A DNA stretch of 64,000 nt from Pontixanthobacter rizhaonensis (lineage in GTDB: Bacteria; Pseudomonadota; Alphaproteobacteria; Sphingomonadales; Sphingomonadaceae). Positions 17,285 through 27,782 of the stretch are shown one piece after another (position 1 is the stretch's first letter; every line of letters begins with the position of its first letter). Location of the stretch: assembly GCF_012972675.1 (NCBI RefSeq), contig NZ_JABCRE010000002.1:1291001-1355000 (forward strand), in the 5' to 3' direction. The notes beneath the pieces were generated by a model. It saw only the letters and a program-made list of their open reading frames with translations, had not been told where the DNA came from and did not search any database. Position numbers and translations under genes: made by a program.

Positions 17285-19537
17285 TTATTCGGGCGGCGTG
17301 ACACCGTTCCGCTTCAAAAACGCAAACATCGTATTCCATAGATGGGGGCTGATATTCTCGCCCGCGACGCGGTGCGTATATCCGGGATACAGCATCATCT
17401 CGAACGGGACATTGGCTTCCTGCAAAACAGAGATCAGCTCGGATGAGTTTTCAAACACGACATTATCATCCGCCATCCCGTGGATCAGCAGCAACGGATC
17501 GGTCATTTTGGTGGCATCGGGAATGGCGCTGGCTTTCTCGTAAGCCTCCGGCACTATGCGCGGATCACCCATGAAGCGTTCGGTATAGTGCGTATCATAC
17601 AGGCCCCAGCGGGTAACTGGCGCGCCTGAGATACCGGCGGCATATAGCCCCGGATCGGCCTGCATTTGCTTAAGCGTCATATAGCCGCCATAGGACCAGC
17701 CATAGAGCGCGATCTTATCCGGATCGACAAAGTCGAGCGTCTTGAGATATTCCGCGCCCTCGCGTTGATCATCCACTTCGACCCCGCCCATCGCGCGGTA
17801 AAGCGGCTTTTCAAACGCTACGCCGCGATTGGCAGAGCCGCGATTATCGAGCTCAAACCAGATATACCCGGCATCTACCACTGCTTGCTGTAATGCACCA
17901 TCCCAACCGTTTGTGACTATTTGCGGACCGGGGCCGCTATAGTGGTAATAGAACACGGGGTATTGCTTGCCCGCTTCCATTTCAGGCGTGACCATCTTCC
18001 AATGCAGATCGGTTGTACCATCGGCGGCTTTGATTTTGCCAAACTCTGCCGGACGATGGCTGGCGAGATGCGGCGCGTAGGGATGGTCTGCGTCCAGGGC
18101 GTTTTCTTCCACCCATGCCAGCCGGTTACCTTCGCTATCGGCGAGATAGGTTTGCGTGGGTTGGTTGTGATTGGACCGCGAAATAAGCAGCGTCTTGCCG
18201 TCTTTATCCATGCTGGCCGAATGGGTGTAGCCGCGCTCCGTCAAACGGATCGGGGTAAGCTCCCCATCTTTCACGCCCAACCGGTAGACATGTTGTTCCC
18301 GCACATCATCATGTGTGCCGACGAAGAACATTTCACTATATTCTGCTTTTGCACTCAGCAGCTTGGTGACCACCCAATCACCTTGGGTATTGCGATACCA
18401 TTCGCCATCTTTGAATGTGTAGAGATGGCCAAATCCGTCGCGCTCGCTCCACCAGACTAACGACCCATCGTCGAGGAATTTGTAATTGTCGGACAGGTTG
18501 ATCCAATAATCATCCACCGCCGCTTTTTCAGTAAACAATATCTCGCTGGAACCGGTGACCGGATCGACTTTTAACATATCCAGCACCGTCTGTTCGCGGT
18601 TTTGCCGCTGGACATAGAGGAAATCATCAGGCCCCCAATCCGCGCGGGCGAGATAAATATCGGTTTCCTCGCCAAGATCGACTTCGATCGTGTTACCGCC
18701 ATCGGGATCCATCACGAACAGCTGGACTATCGCATTGTCGCTGCCGGCCACGGGGTATCGCTGATCGAACACTTTGGTGCCGGTTGCGCCAATTGCGGCG
18801 CGCGTCACAATGCCCACAGGGCTTTCATCAGTCCGCTGCACGGCAATGCGTGTGTCGTTCTGGTTCCACCAATAGCCGGTCAGGCGGCTCATTTCTTCCT
18901 GAGCAACAAATTCCGCCTCGCCCCAGCGGATCGTATCATCTTCCTTGGGAGTTATTGGCTTTGCATCCGCCCCCACTTCACCGACCCATAATTGCCGGTC
19001 CCGCACGAAGGACACATATTTGCTGGTCGAGCTAAGCGCCGGATTAAGCTCGCTTTCCTCAGTATCGGTCAGGCGCGAAACCGTGCCGTCCAGCTTGGCG
19101 AGATACAGATCGCCATCCAGCGGCACCAGAATGCCGGTGCCATCGGCGGTCCATTGATAGTTGATAATACCGCGCAAATTGCCGACCCGCGCCCGTTCGC
19201 GCTGCATCTTCTCGTCTTCGGACAGTTCCCGACCGGTGCCCAGCTTCTCGCTATCTACCAGCATCGTCCACTCGCTGGCTTCACGGTCATAGGCCCACAG
19301 ATCATACCGCTCCCGCTCGTCATCACGGTTGCGCAGCAATGTGAGATAGCGACCATCGGGCGAGAGTTTCGCCTGACGCGGGCTTGCGCCATCGAGAGAC
19401 GGGCTGGCAAAAACGCGCTCAAAAGTAAGATCGGCTGTTTCTATCATTTCGCTGCTCTCCGCATGGTCATCGGCAAAGGCCGGGCTGGTAAAGGCAGTGG
19501 TGGACATAAGGGCAGCAGCCGCAAGCAATAGGCGCAT
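17285..19537 (-). CDS. Secreted prolyl oligopeptidase-family (S9, DPP IV-like) peptidase
   Basis: This 750-residue protein starts with a signal peptide (MRLLLAAAALMSTTAFTSPAFA), placing it in the periplasm. A long N-terminal beta-propeller domain (about residues 40-480) is followed by the alpha/beta hydrolase domain. That domain has the nucleophile motif GWSYGGYM near 615, LLLIHGMADDNV with the acidic residue, and the histidine in YPGYTHRVAG near 725. Family members release N-terminal dipeptides, often X-Pro. It is a single gene between asd and rplS, consistent with a peptide-scavenging lifestyle. Confidence 0.93.
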   Translation of the reverse strand: MRLLLAAAALMSTTAFTSPAFADDHAESSEMIETADLTFERVFASPSLDGASPRQAKLSPDGRYLTLLRNRDDERERYDLWAYDREASEWTMLVDSEKLGTGRELSEDEKMQRERARVGNLRGIINYQWTADGTGILVPLDGDLYLAKLDGTVSRLTDTEESELNPALSSTSKYVSFVRDRQLWVGEVGADAKPITPKEDDTIRWGEAEFVAQEEMSRLTGYWWNQNDTRIAVQRTDESPVGIVTRAAIGATGTKVFDQRYPVAGSDNAIVQLFVMDPDGGNTIEVDLGEETDIYLARADWGPDDFLYVQRQNREQTVLDMLKVDPVTGSSEILFTEKAAVDDYWINLSDNYKFLDDGSLVWWSERDGFGHLYTFKDGEWYRNTQGDWVVTKLLSAKAEYSEMFFVGTHDDVREQHVYRLGVKDGELTPIRLTERGYTHSASMDKDGKTLLISRSNHNQPTQTYLADSEGNRLAWVEENALDADHPYAPHLASHRPAEFGKIKAADGTTDLHWKMVTPEMEAGKQYPVFYYHYSGPGPQIVTNGWDGALQQAVVDAGYIWFELDNRGSANRGVAFEKPLYRAMGGVEVDDQREGAEYLKTLDFVDPDKIALYGWSYGGYMTLKQMQADPGLYAAGISGAPVTRWGLYDTHYTERFMGDPRIVPEAYEKASAIPDATKMTDPLLLIHGMADDNVVFENSSELISVLQEANVPFEMMLYPGYTHRVAGENISPHLWNTMFAFLKRNGVTPPE

Positions 19538-19614
19538 AGCAATGGATTACCTCTCAACATATGTTGCGCGGAACCTAGCGAGCAAACCATCAGCCGCCAA
19601 GGCGGCGGCCATAG

Positions 19615-19651
19615 AAAAAAGGGCGCTCCGGTCTAACCGAAACGCCCTTCT
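19615..19651 (-). terminator. Rho-independent terminator after rplS
   Basis: Read on the minus strand, AAGGGCG-T-TTCGGT pairs with ACCGGA-G-CGCCCTT around a TAG loop, followed by a run of T. It lies 21 bases past the rplS stop and closes the ffh-to-rplS gene series. Confidence 0.9.
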
Positions 19652-19671
19652 CTAATCCGTTGATCCGAGAA

Positions 19672-20040
19672 TTACTTCTTCGGAGCGTTAACCCGGCGTT
19701 CCGCGATACGCGCACGCTTACCAGTGCGGCCACGCAGATAGTACAGCTTCGCACGGCGTACGATACCGCGGCGAACGACAGTGATGCTGTCGACTGTTGG
19801 TGAGTAGAGCGGGAACACACGTTCCACACCTTCACCGAAGCTCATTTTACGGACAGTGAAGTTACTGCCCATTTTGCGGTTGCTGCGGGCAATACACACG
19901 CCTTCAAAGTTCTGGACACGCTCACGTGTACCTTCAACAACTTTCACACCAACGCGCACGGTATCACCCGCACGAAACTCTGGAATTTCTTTCGTGACCT
20001 TGCTGATTTCTTCAGCTTCGATCTGTTGGATAAGGTTCAT
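19672..20040 (-). CDS. rplS: 50S ribosomal protein L19
   Basis: This 122-residue L19 sits at the 30S-50S interface. [16 protein letters not shown] near residue 23, [23 protein letters not shown] and [10 protein letters not shown] are diagnostic, and the basic C-terminus is typical. It follows trmD, as in most proteobacteria, and ends at the terminator 19615-19651. Confidence 0.97.
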   Translation of the reverse strand: MNLIQQIEAEEISKVTKEIPEFRAGDTVRVGVKVVEGTRERVQNFEGVCIARSNRKMGSNFTVRKMSFGEGVERVFPLYSPTVDSITVVRRGIVRRAKLYYLRGRTGKRARIAERRVNAPKK

Positions 20041-20082
20041 TGACCTTGTTCCTTCTTCTTCTCGCCGCGCGCCAGAGGCAGG

Positions 20083-20874
20083 TCAGTCCCGATCACCGAT
20101 ATGGCGATCCCAAAGGTCTGGCCTGCGTAACCGAGTATGATCTTCTGACATTGACTTGCGCCATGCAGCGATCTTCGCATGATCCCCCGATCGCAGCACT
20201 TCGGGGATCGTGCGCCCTTCCCATTCCTGAGGTCGGGTATATTGAGGGTATTCCAGCAGTCCTTCCTCGAAAGACTCCTCGGTACCACTCGAAGCCGCGC
20301 CCATTACGCCGGGAAGCAGCCGAATGCAAGCATCAAGAATCATCAAAGCCGCTGGCTCTCCGCCCGACAAAACAATGTCGCCAACGCTAACTTCCTCGAT
20401 CTCGCGGCCCTCGAATATCCGCTCGTCAAATCCCTCGAACCGGCCGCACAAAATTGTGACACCCGGCCCTTCGGACAATTCACGAATACGCGCCTGAGTA
20501 ATCGGCTTTCCGCGCGGCGTCATGGCAAGGATGGGAATTGTGCACTTCCCGTTCGTGTCGAGCGAAGTCGAGACACCCTTGCCCCCAGCTCCGCCGTCTC
20601 TCGACTGCGCTCGAGACGAACGGAGATGTTGCTCGTTCATCTTGGCAGCATGATCGACCGCGCCCGCCAGCACATCGACTTTCAGGACCATCCCAGCCCC
20701 GCCGCCCGCAGGCGTGCCATCGACATTATTGTGCTTGTCAGTCGCAAAATCGCGGATCTGGATAGTGTCGAGCGACCACTTCTGCTCCTCCAGCGCCCGT
20801 CCCGCGAGCGACAGCCGCAGAGGCCCGGGAAACATCTCTGGGTAGAGAGTAAGGATGGTAGCGGCGAAGGTCAT
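20083..20874 (-). CDS. trmD: tRNA (guanine37-N1)-methyltransferase TrmD carrying a repeat-derived insertion
   Basis: TrmD methylates G37 beside the anticodon with S-adenosylmethionine and prevents frameshifting. The 263-residue protein has [28 protein letters not shown] near residue 63, the knot motifs [11 protein letters not shown] and [10 protein letters not shown], and the C-terminal helix with RRPDLWDRH. Between the GGGAGM helix and the AMTPRG strand it carries about 25 extra residues (about 84-109: RSSRAQSRD through DTNG). These are encoded exactly by a 75-base palindromic element (20549-20623), inserted in frame. The start ATG overlaps the stop of the preceding membrane-protein gene by four bases. 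The insertion lies in a loop and probably leaves the enzyme active, since the gene is essential and otherwise intact. Confidence 0.94.
   Translation of the reverse strand: MTFAATILTLYPEMFPGPLRLSLAGRALEEQKWSLDTIQIRDFATDKHNNVDGTPAGGGAGMVLKVDVLAGAVDHAAKMNEQHLRSSRAQSRDGGAGGKGVSTSLDTNGKCTIPILAMTPRGKPITQARIRELSEGPGVTILCGRFEGFDERIFEGREIEEVSVGDIVLSGGEPAALMILDACIRLLPGVMGAASSGTEESFEEGLLEYPQYTRPQEWEGRTIPEVLRSGDHAKIAAWRKSMSEDHTRLRRPDLWDRHIGDRD
20549..20623. repeat. 75-bp palindromic repeat inserted in frame in trmD
   Basis: Two 28-base arms (20549-20576 and 20596-20623) are inverted copies matching at 25 of 28 positions, separated by 19 bases. Each arm contains a smaller hairpin of the form GTCTCGA-GCGAAG-TCGAGAC or nearly so. 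The 75-base total is a multiple of three, so the trmD frame stays open. The CGTTCGTGTCGAGCGAAGTC-type arm resembles dispersed repeats I recall in sphingomonad genomes. Only one copy is in this window. Confidence 0.88.
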
Positions 20875-21377
20875 TTTCTTTTGAAGAAACCCCAAACCGC
20901 TTTCCAGAACCGTGCTTCTAAAATCATCAATTTTGCAATCCATTCGGGCATTGCAAATTCGCGTTCGAGTGTTTTGGCGTCAACGTTGCGTTTATAAACC
21001 GCCGTGACCACTTTGTAGAGTACCCACCCTTCAAACACGAGCACAAAGGCCAGAACAAAATTACGCACATATGCAAGTTCAGCTATCACAAACTGATTGG
21101 CCTCGGGTACAATAAGCCGTGCGGAAAACAATCCTAAGCCAGCAACTCCCAACGTGCGGATCAAACGCGGCCTAGTTTCAAGCGACTTGGAGAAAAACAT
21201 AAAATAACCAAGTGGCACGAACAAGCATAGATCAACCAGAGCGACCCACTCGCTACGAGGGTAATCCTCCCAGTTCAATGACGCCGCAAATGCCCACTCA
21301 CACGCAATGGCAAGTGGCAGAACAAATAAGAAAAAATATCGCTCGCGAAATTGAAAACGGCCTTTGATGTTTGTCAT
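20871..21377 (-). CDS. Small predicted membrane protein upstream of trmD
   Basis: This 168-residue protein has four hydrophobic segments ([18 protein letters not shown], then around residues 40, 75 and 105) and a basic C-terminus ending FFKRK. I recognise no family. The ATG at 21377 has GGAGG eight bases upstream, which decides it over an in-frame codon at 21407. It overlaps the trmD start by four bases. It is one of three genes that interrupt the usual rimM-trmD neighbourhood. Confidence 0.8.
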   Translation of the reverse strand: MTNIKGRFQFRERYFFLFVLPLAIACEWAFAASLNWEDYPRSEWVALVDLCLFVPLGYFMFFSKSLETRPRLIRTLGVAGLGLFSARLIVPEANQFVIAELAYVRNFVLAFVLVFEGWVLYKVVTAVYKRNVDAKTLEREFAMPEWIAKLMILEARFWKAVWGFFKRK

Positions 21378-21416
21378 GATTTCTTCCTCCATCTGATGAC
21401 GCGCCAAAACTTCGTC

Positions 21417-22370
21417 TTAGCTCCAACTCACCCCACCCTTCGCGCGTGTATCGACGCTTAGCTCGAACACATCAGGCCGCGAATAGTGACCGTCGGTGTC
21501 GAGTGAGGTCAAGTTCGCGCCGATTTCGGACAGGTCGAGGTCAGCGTAGAGGATTTCTTCGCCCTCGCCAGCTTGTGCCAATACTCGCGAGTCCGGTGCC
21601 GCGATCAGGCTTTTGCCTTTGTTAAGGACATCGCCTTCAATGGCTTCGATCAGTTCCTTTGCTTCAGCATCGCCGCCAACCCGCTCCAGGCCGTCGAACA
21701 GATCATCCTTGGTCTGCACCAGCCCTGCGGCCAGCACGAAACACCGCCCTTCAAACGCATAGTGCCGTGAATTAAGCGCATATTCCTCGCGCACGGTCGG
21801 CCAAGCCGCCACATGCACCGCCTCACCCAGATTGTGCATCGCGGCGCGGGCCAGCGGCATCCAGTGTTCCCAGCAAATCAGATTGCCGACTTTGCCCCAT
21901 TCTGCCTGATGCACGCCCAAGGTCGAGCCATCACCGCGCATCCAGATAAGGCGCTCGCCATGCGTCGGCACCAGCTTGCGATGCGGCAGTGGATCTTCGC
22001 CCGGCCGCAGCATCAATTGATTGTTATATAGGCTGGAGCGAACTCGCTCATGCGCGCCGATGGAAATGCAGGCGTCATGCGTATCGCACAGTTCCTGCAA
22101 AGGCAGCAGCCGCTCGTCATTGGCAACCACTGCATTGTCGAGCATGATCCGGTGCATCGCCCGCGTGCCGGGATGATCCCACAGCGCCGCCCCGGGTGCT
22201 TCATCCAACCATAGCGGATAGCCGCCGAGAAACGTCTCCCCAAAGGCCACCAGTTTTGCGCCTTGTTTGATCGCCTCGCCAGCAAGTTCGACGGCTTTGG
22301 TGATCCCATCGCTGATCGCGAGCGGAATCGGCGCGGCTTGAACAATGGCGACAGGGAGAGTTTGGGTCAT
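21417..22370 (-). CDS. Nitrilase / carbon-nitrogen hydrolase family protein
   Basis: This 317-residue enzyme carries the Glu-Lys-Cys triad: GETFLGGYP (Glu near residue 45), HRKLVPTHGERLIW (Lys near 131) and NLICWEHWMP (Cys near 165). The cysteine motif CWEHWMP and the length are typical of true nitrilases, which convert nitriles to acids and ammonia, rather than amidases. The exact substrate is not readable. It sits within the ffh-rpsP-rimM-trmD-rplS cluster, an unusual place for such an enzyme. Confidence 0.92.
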   Translation of the reverse strand: MTQTLPVAIVQAAPIPLAISDGITKAVELAGEAIKQGAKLVAFGETFLGGYPLWLDEAPGAALWDHPGTRAMHRIMLDNAVVANDERLLPLQELCDTHDACISIGAHERVRSSLYNNQLMLRPGEDPLPHRKLVPTHGERLIWMRGDGSTLGVHQAEWGKVGNLICWEHWMPLARAAMHNLGEAVHVAAWPTVREEYALNSRHYAFEGRCFVLAAGLVQTKDDLFDGLERVGGDAEAKELIEAIEGDVLNKGKSLIAAPDSRVLAQAGEGEEILYADLDLSEIGANLTSLDTDGHYSRPDVFELSVDTRAKGGVSWS

Positions 22371-22381
22371 AGCAACGCCCC

Positions 22382-22717
22382 CTAGTCAAATATCTTGGGT
22401 TCGGATGCCGCATCTCTGTTTTGTTCGCGCCGACGGGTGAAGAAATACGCCGCGGGAAATCCGACCAGAACCGTCATCAACCCAATGCCAACAATCAAAG
22501 GCAGCAAGAGAATAACCAGATTGCCATCACCTGACGCGGTGCTGAGTATCGTTCCGATTGGTACCATCATCGGAACCGCCGTTGCCACAAAACCCGCGAT
22601 CAGGGATCGTTTCTTCCACCCTACTGAGCGAAGAGTTACATCGAGCAAAAAAGCGACCCCGATCGCCAAAACCGCGATCATGACCACACCGAACAAAATT
22701 CCGAAAACACTTATCAT
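22382..22717 (-). CDS. Small predicted membrane protein upstream of nitrilase
   Basis: This 111-residue protein has three hydrophobic segments (residues about 3-28, 40-58, 70-93) and a charged tail (RRREQNRDAASEPKIFD). It has no recognised family. A GAAGG-like site precedes the ATG at 22717. It follows rimM by nine bases on the same strand and precedes the nitrilase by eleven, so the three genes are probably co-transcribed. Confidence 0.75.
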   Translation of the reverse strand: MISVFGILFGVVMIAVLAIGVAFLLDVTLRSVGWKKRSLIAGFVATAVPMMVPIGTILSTASGDGNLVILLLPLIVGIGLMTVLVGFPAAYFFTRRREQNRDAASEPKIFD

Positions 22718-22726
22718 AGAGGCCTT

Positions 22727-23233
22727 CTAACCCTCTGCGAAGGCTTCCGCCACCACCAAACGGTTCGCATCCCATTCAGGTACCGCAGCCACTGTCATCG
22801 GGATCATGAACTTCTTGCCCGGCTTGCCATCCACTGATGGGCGCTCAATTTCGATCACATCCTGCGCGCCGAAATTTTCAACCGCGCAAATGGTGCCGAG
22901 CGGTTCGCCTGTGTCAGACACAGCGGGAAGCCCCAGCAGATCGGCGTGGTAATATTCACCCTCGCCCAGCTCAGGCAGAGTGTCGCGGGGGATAGTCAGA
23001 ACGGTACTGCGCAAGGCCTCTGCCGCGTTGCGGTCCGTAATTTCTTCAAAACGGGCAACCGCGCCGCCTTTATTGTCGCTACGGATTTTTTTGAGTGTCA
23101 AAGCGCCATCATTGAAGCGTTTATGCTGCTTCAATTCGGGCAACCCTGCACCGAATAGTTTCAGGCGAACTTCGCCCGTCACACCAACGGCGCCGGAAAC
23201 GGCGGCAAGCGTAACTGCATTATCTTCAGACAC
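22727..23233 (-). CDS. rimM: 16S rRNA processing protein RimM (GTG start)
   Basis: RimM helps 30S head assembly through binding of S19. The 168-residue protein has the N-terminal AAVSGAVGVTGEVRLKLFG barrel and the PRC-barrel segment GEYYHADLLGLPAVSDTGEPLG near residue 90. It ends with FMIPMTVAAVPEWD. The start is GTG (23233-23231). Its ribosome-binding site, GGAGGGG about six bases upstream, is supplied by the outer arm of the palindromic element that fills the rpsP-rimM gap. Confidence 0.94.
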   Translation of the reverse strand: MSEDNAVTLAAVSGAVGVTGEVRLKLFGAGLPELKQHKRFNDGALTLKKIRSDNKGGAVARFEEITDRNAAEALRSTVLTIPRDTLPELGEGEYYHADLLGLPAVSDTGEPLGTICAVENFGAQDVIEIERPSVDGKPGKKFMIPMTVAAVPEWDANRLVVAEAFAEG

Positions 23234-23238
23234 TCAGT

Positions 23239-23336
23239 TCCCCTCCCGTTCACGGTAGGGGTTAGGGGTGGGCCCGGCCGGGCGCGTGGTTTGAACACGC
23301 GCCCACCCCCGGCCCCTCCCGCAAGCGGGAGGGGGG
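23239..23336. repeat. Large palindromic element between rpsP and rimM
   Basis: The outer arms CCCTCCCGTTCACGGTAGGG... (from 23239) and ...CCCTCCCGCAAGCGGGAGGG (to 23336) pair as imperfect inverted copies. Each arm can itself fold (CCCTCCCG-CAAG-CGGGAGGG on the right). A central hairpin GCGCGTG-GTTTGAA-CACGCGC sits at the middle. It fills the gap between the two genes and supplies the purine-rich ribosome-binding site of rimM. Confidence 0.85.
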
Positions 23337-23343
23337 AAGAGCA

Positions 23344-23850
23344 TCAGCCTTCAGCCTTGTCTTCAGAAGCTTCCTCTGCAGGTGCTTCTTCAGCGGCCAC
23401 TTCAGGCGCAGCTTCTGCTTCTGGAGCGGCTTCTTCTGCTGCTGGTTCTTCTGCAGGTGCAGCAGCTGCTGCTTTTGCTTCTTCTTCAGCGGCCTTCTTG
23501 GCTTCGTCAGCCGCAGCTGCTTTTTCAGCTTTTTCTTCAGCACGCTCGGTTGCTTTTTCACCCGGCTTCGCTTTGTTCGGGTTGTTGCGGGCTGCACGCT
23601 CACGGATGCCGGCAGCATCAAGGAAACGCGCGACACGGTCAGAAGGCTGTGCGCCCACGCCGAGCCAGTAACGAACGCGGTCTTCGATCAAAGTCACACG
23701 CTTTTCATCGTCTTTGGCAAGAAGCGGATTGTATGTGCCGATCTGCTCCAGATACTTACCATCACGCGGCTTGCGGCTGTCTGCAGCCACGATGCGGTAG
23801 TAAGGACGCTTTTTCGCGCCACCGCGCGACAACCGTAGTGAAATTGCCAT
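23344..23850 (-). CDS. rpsP: 30S ribosomal protein S16 with Ala/Glu-rich extension
   Basis: S16 is an early 30S assembly protein. The first 85 residues are canonical ([20 protein letters not shown], then YNPLL near residue 42 and [20 protein letters not shown] near 58). The protein then continues to 168 residues with a low-complexity Ala/Glu/Lys tail (from about residue 95), roughly doubling the usual 80-90 length. The tail has coiled, acidic character and resembles the extended L9 tail in the same window. It follows ffh and precedes rimM on the minus strand. Confidence 0.95.
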   Translation of the reverse strand: MAISLRLSRGGAKKRPYYRIVAADSRKPRDGKYLEQIGTYNPLLAKDDEKRVTLIEDRVRYWLGVGAQPSDRVARFLDAAGIRERAARNNPNKAKPGEKATERAEEKAEKAAAADEAKKAAEEEAKAAAAAPAEEPAAEEAAPEAEAAPEVAAEEAPAEEASEDKAEG

Positions 23851-23904
23851 TGTAGATTACCTTTCGAGTATAAATTCTTGAATTACTTAATATGTTTGAT
23901 CGGG

Positions 23905-25353
23905 TTATTTCTTTTTGGGGCCGCCTAAACCGGGAAGTCCGGGGGGTAAGCCGCCCATTCCGCCGCCCATACCTCCGGGCCCGCCCAATCCGGGCATCGC
24001 GGCATCCATACCGCCCTTCCCGAACATAGCGCCGAGCCCTTTCAGGCCGCCCATCTTCTTAATCTGTTTCATCGCGCGGGACATTTCCTGATACATTTTC
24101 AGCAAACGGTTCACGTCCTGAACTTGCATCCCTGCCCCTGCTGCGATGCGCTTCTTGCGTTTCGCATTCAGCAGCGCAGGATTGCCGCGCTCTTTTGGCG
24201 TCATGGAACCAATGATCGCGTCCATATGGACCAAAACCTTGTCATCCATCCCGCTATTGGCGAGTGCCGCCTTGGCTTTCTTCATGCCCGGCATCATGCC
24301 AGCGAGCATTCCAAGACCGCCCATATTGTTCATTTGTTGAAGCTGGGTGCGCAGATCATTCAGGTCAAACTGACCCTTGGCCATGCGCTTGGCCATGGCT
24401 TCCGCGTCTTCTTCCTTGATCGTCGCAGCGGCTTTCTCAACCAGAGAGACGACATCGCCCATGCCCAGAATGCGGTCCGCAACGCGTTTGGGGTGGAATG
24501 CCTCCAGCGCGTCCAGCTTCTCGCCCGTACCGGCAAATTTGATCGGCTTACCCGTGACATGGCGCATAGATAGCGCCGCACCGCCGCGCGCATCGCCGTC
24601 CATCCGGGTCAGGATCACGCCGGTTAGCGGAACCTCCTCGGTAAAGCTTTTCGCAACGTTGACCGCATCTTGGCCGGTCAAGCTATCGACAACCAGCAGC
24701 ACCTCTGTTGGCGCGGAAATACTGGAAACGGCCTTCATTTCGGCCATCAGCGCTTCGTCTACGTGCAGACGGCCAGCCGTATCGAGCAGCAAAACATCGG
24801 CGGCTTGCAATTTGGCCGATTCCATTGCGCGGCGGGCAATATCGACCGGCTGCTGGCCAGCCACGATCGGCAAGGTCGCGCATTCGATTTGCTCACCCAG
24901 CACCGCAAGCTGTTCTTGCGCGGCCGGACGGTTCACGTCGAGCGACGCCATCAGCGCCTTCTTGCCGTGCTTCTCGCGAATGAATTTCGCGAGTTTGGCG
25001 GTCGAAGTCGTTTTACCAGAGCCTTGCAAACCGACCATCATGATGACGACCGGCGGTTTCGCTTCCAGTTCAAGACCGACAGTTTCTTCACCGCCGAGCA
25101 TTTCGACCAGCTCGTCACTAACAATTTTGACGACTTGCTGGCCTGGCGTGACCGATTTCAGAACATCGGCGCCAATCGCCTTTTCCGTAACCGCATCAAT
25201 GAAGCGGCGAACAACCGGCAGGGCAACATCGGCTTCGAGCAGAGCAATGCGGACTTCGCGCATCGCATCGCGCACATCCTGTTCTTTCAGCGCACCACGG
25301 CCGCGCAGGCCGTCAAAGACGCCGCCTAACCGGTCTGACAAACTGTCGAACAT
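23905..25353 (-). CDS. ffh: Signal recognition particle protein Ffh (SRP54)
   Basis: Ffh binds 4.5S RNA and signal sequences of nascent membrane proteins and docks with FtsY. The 482-residue protein shows the N domain, then the GTPase G1 GLQGSGKTTSTAKLA near residue 107, DTAGRLHVDE near 190, TRMDGDARGGAALS near 250 and GTGEKLDALEAF near 275. The M domain is Met-rich, ending in a Gly/Met-rich tail (GGPGGMGGGMGGLPPGLPG). The start has AGGAG eight bases upstream. It leads the ffh-rpsP-rimM series. Confidence 0.97.
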   Translation of the reverse strand: MFDSLSDRLGGVFDGLRGRGALKEQDVRDAMREVRIALLEADVALPVVRRFIDAVTEKAIGADVLKSVTPGQQVVKIVSDELVEMLGGEETVGLELEAKPPVVIMMVGLQGSGKTTSTAKLAKFIREKHGKKALMASLDVNRPAAQEQLAVLGEQIECATLPIVAGQQPVDIARRAMESAKLQAADVLLLDTAGRLHVDEALMAEMKAVSSISAPTEVLLVVDSLTGQDAVNVAKSFTEEVPLTGVILTRMDGDARGGAALSMRHVTGKPIKFAGTGEKLDALEAFHPKRVADRILGMGDVVSLVEKAAATIKEEDAEAMAKRMAKGQFDLNDLRTQLQQMNNMGGLGMLAGMMPGMKKAKAALANSGMDDKVLVHMDAIIGSMTPKERGNPALLNAKRKKRIAAGAGMQVQDVNRLLKMYQEMSRAMKQIKKMGGLKGLGAMFGKGGMDAAMPGLGGPGGMGGGMGGLPPGLPGLGGPKKK

Positions 25354-25486
25354 ATGTTCTACTCCTATGTTGTTCTCCTAAAAATATAGGAAGACCAACG
25401 CCAAATGCCAAAAACGCCGGCGAACGAAACCTCGTTGGCCAGCGTGCGGAGTTCTCAATAGAAAACCGACTTGAACGTAATTTCGA

Positions 25487-25562
25487 TGGTGGAGCCTAGC
25501 GGGATCGAACCGCTGACCTCAACACTGCCAGTGTTGCGCTCTCCCAGCTGAGCTAAGGCCCC
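25487..25562 (-). tRNA. tRNA-Ala (anticodon GGC)
   Basis: On the minus strand a complete 76-base cloverleaf with encoded CCA is visible. The acceptor GGGGCCT pairs with AGGCTCC and includes the G3-U70 pair that is the alanine identity element. The D arm (GCTC...GAGC), anticodon stem CAACA/TGTTG with loop CTGGCAG (anticodon GGC), and T arm AGCGG-TTCGATC-CCGCT are intact. Confidence 0.97.
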
Positions 25563-25663
25563 ATTGCCATCGATGTGATCTACACCTTGGTGCAGAGCGC
25601 CGCCCTCTATTGATGAGGGCGGCGTATTGCAAGACTTTTTACAGCCGCGCGATTAATTGCAGC

Positions 25664-25984
25664 TTAGCTTTCAGGTGCTTCGTCGTCACCCTTGCCTTTG
25701 GATACCGCCATATCTTCGTTGTCATCACCAAGATCGACATCAGCGTCCGGACGGTTTTCTTCCTCGTCCACATCGCTCAATTCGTCATCAGCCAGATCAC
25801 TATCGGCTTCGCCGCCCTTCTTCCCGTCATCAAACGGAATCGGCTGCTTGGTCTTAAGAACCGGCTCCGGCTCCCACTCTTCACCGCATTCGATGCAAGT
25901 GGCAGGCGAATCTTTGCCCAAATCGTAAAAGCGGGTGCCGCATTTCGGGCAAGTACGCTTTGTACCCCATTCTGGCTTAACCAT
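25664..25984 (-). CDS. TIGR02300 family protein (FYDLN acid domain)
   Basis: This 106-residue protein begins MVKPEWGTKRTCPKCGTRFYDLGKD and has a second CxxC pair (CIECGEEW near residue 32), giving a four-cysteine zinc ribbon. After it come about 60 acidic residues. The family is confined to Alphaproteobacteria as far as I recall and has no established function. I place the start at the ATG at 25984, six bases after AAGGA; the frame is open to 26035. It is divergent from aroA, as in related genomes. Confidence 0.88.
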   Translation of the reverse strand: MVKPEWGTKRTCPKCGTRFYDLGKDSPATCIECGEEWEPEPVLKTKQPIPFDDGKKGGEADSDLADDELSDVDEEENRPDADVDLGDDNEDMAVSKGKGDDEAPES

Positions 25985-26029
25985 TGTCATTCCTTGATTG
26001 CTGTCCCCACCATCAGCGAGGAGCGATAA

Positions 26030-27778
<1,749 letters not shown>

Positions 27779-27782
<4 letters not shown>

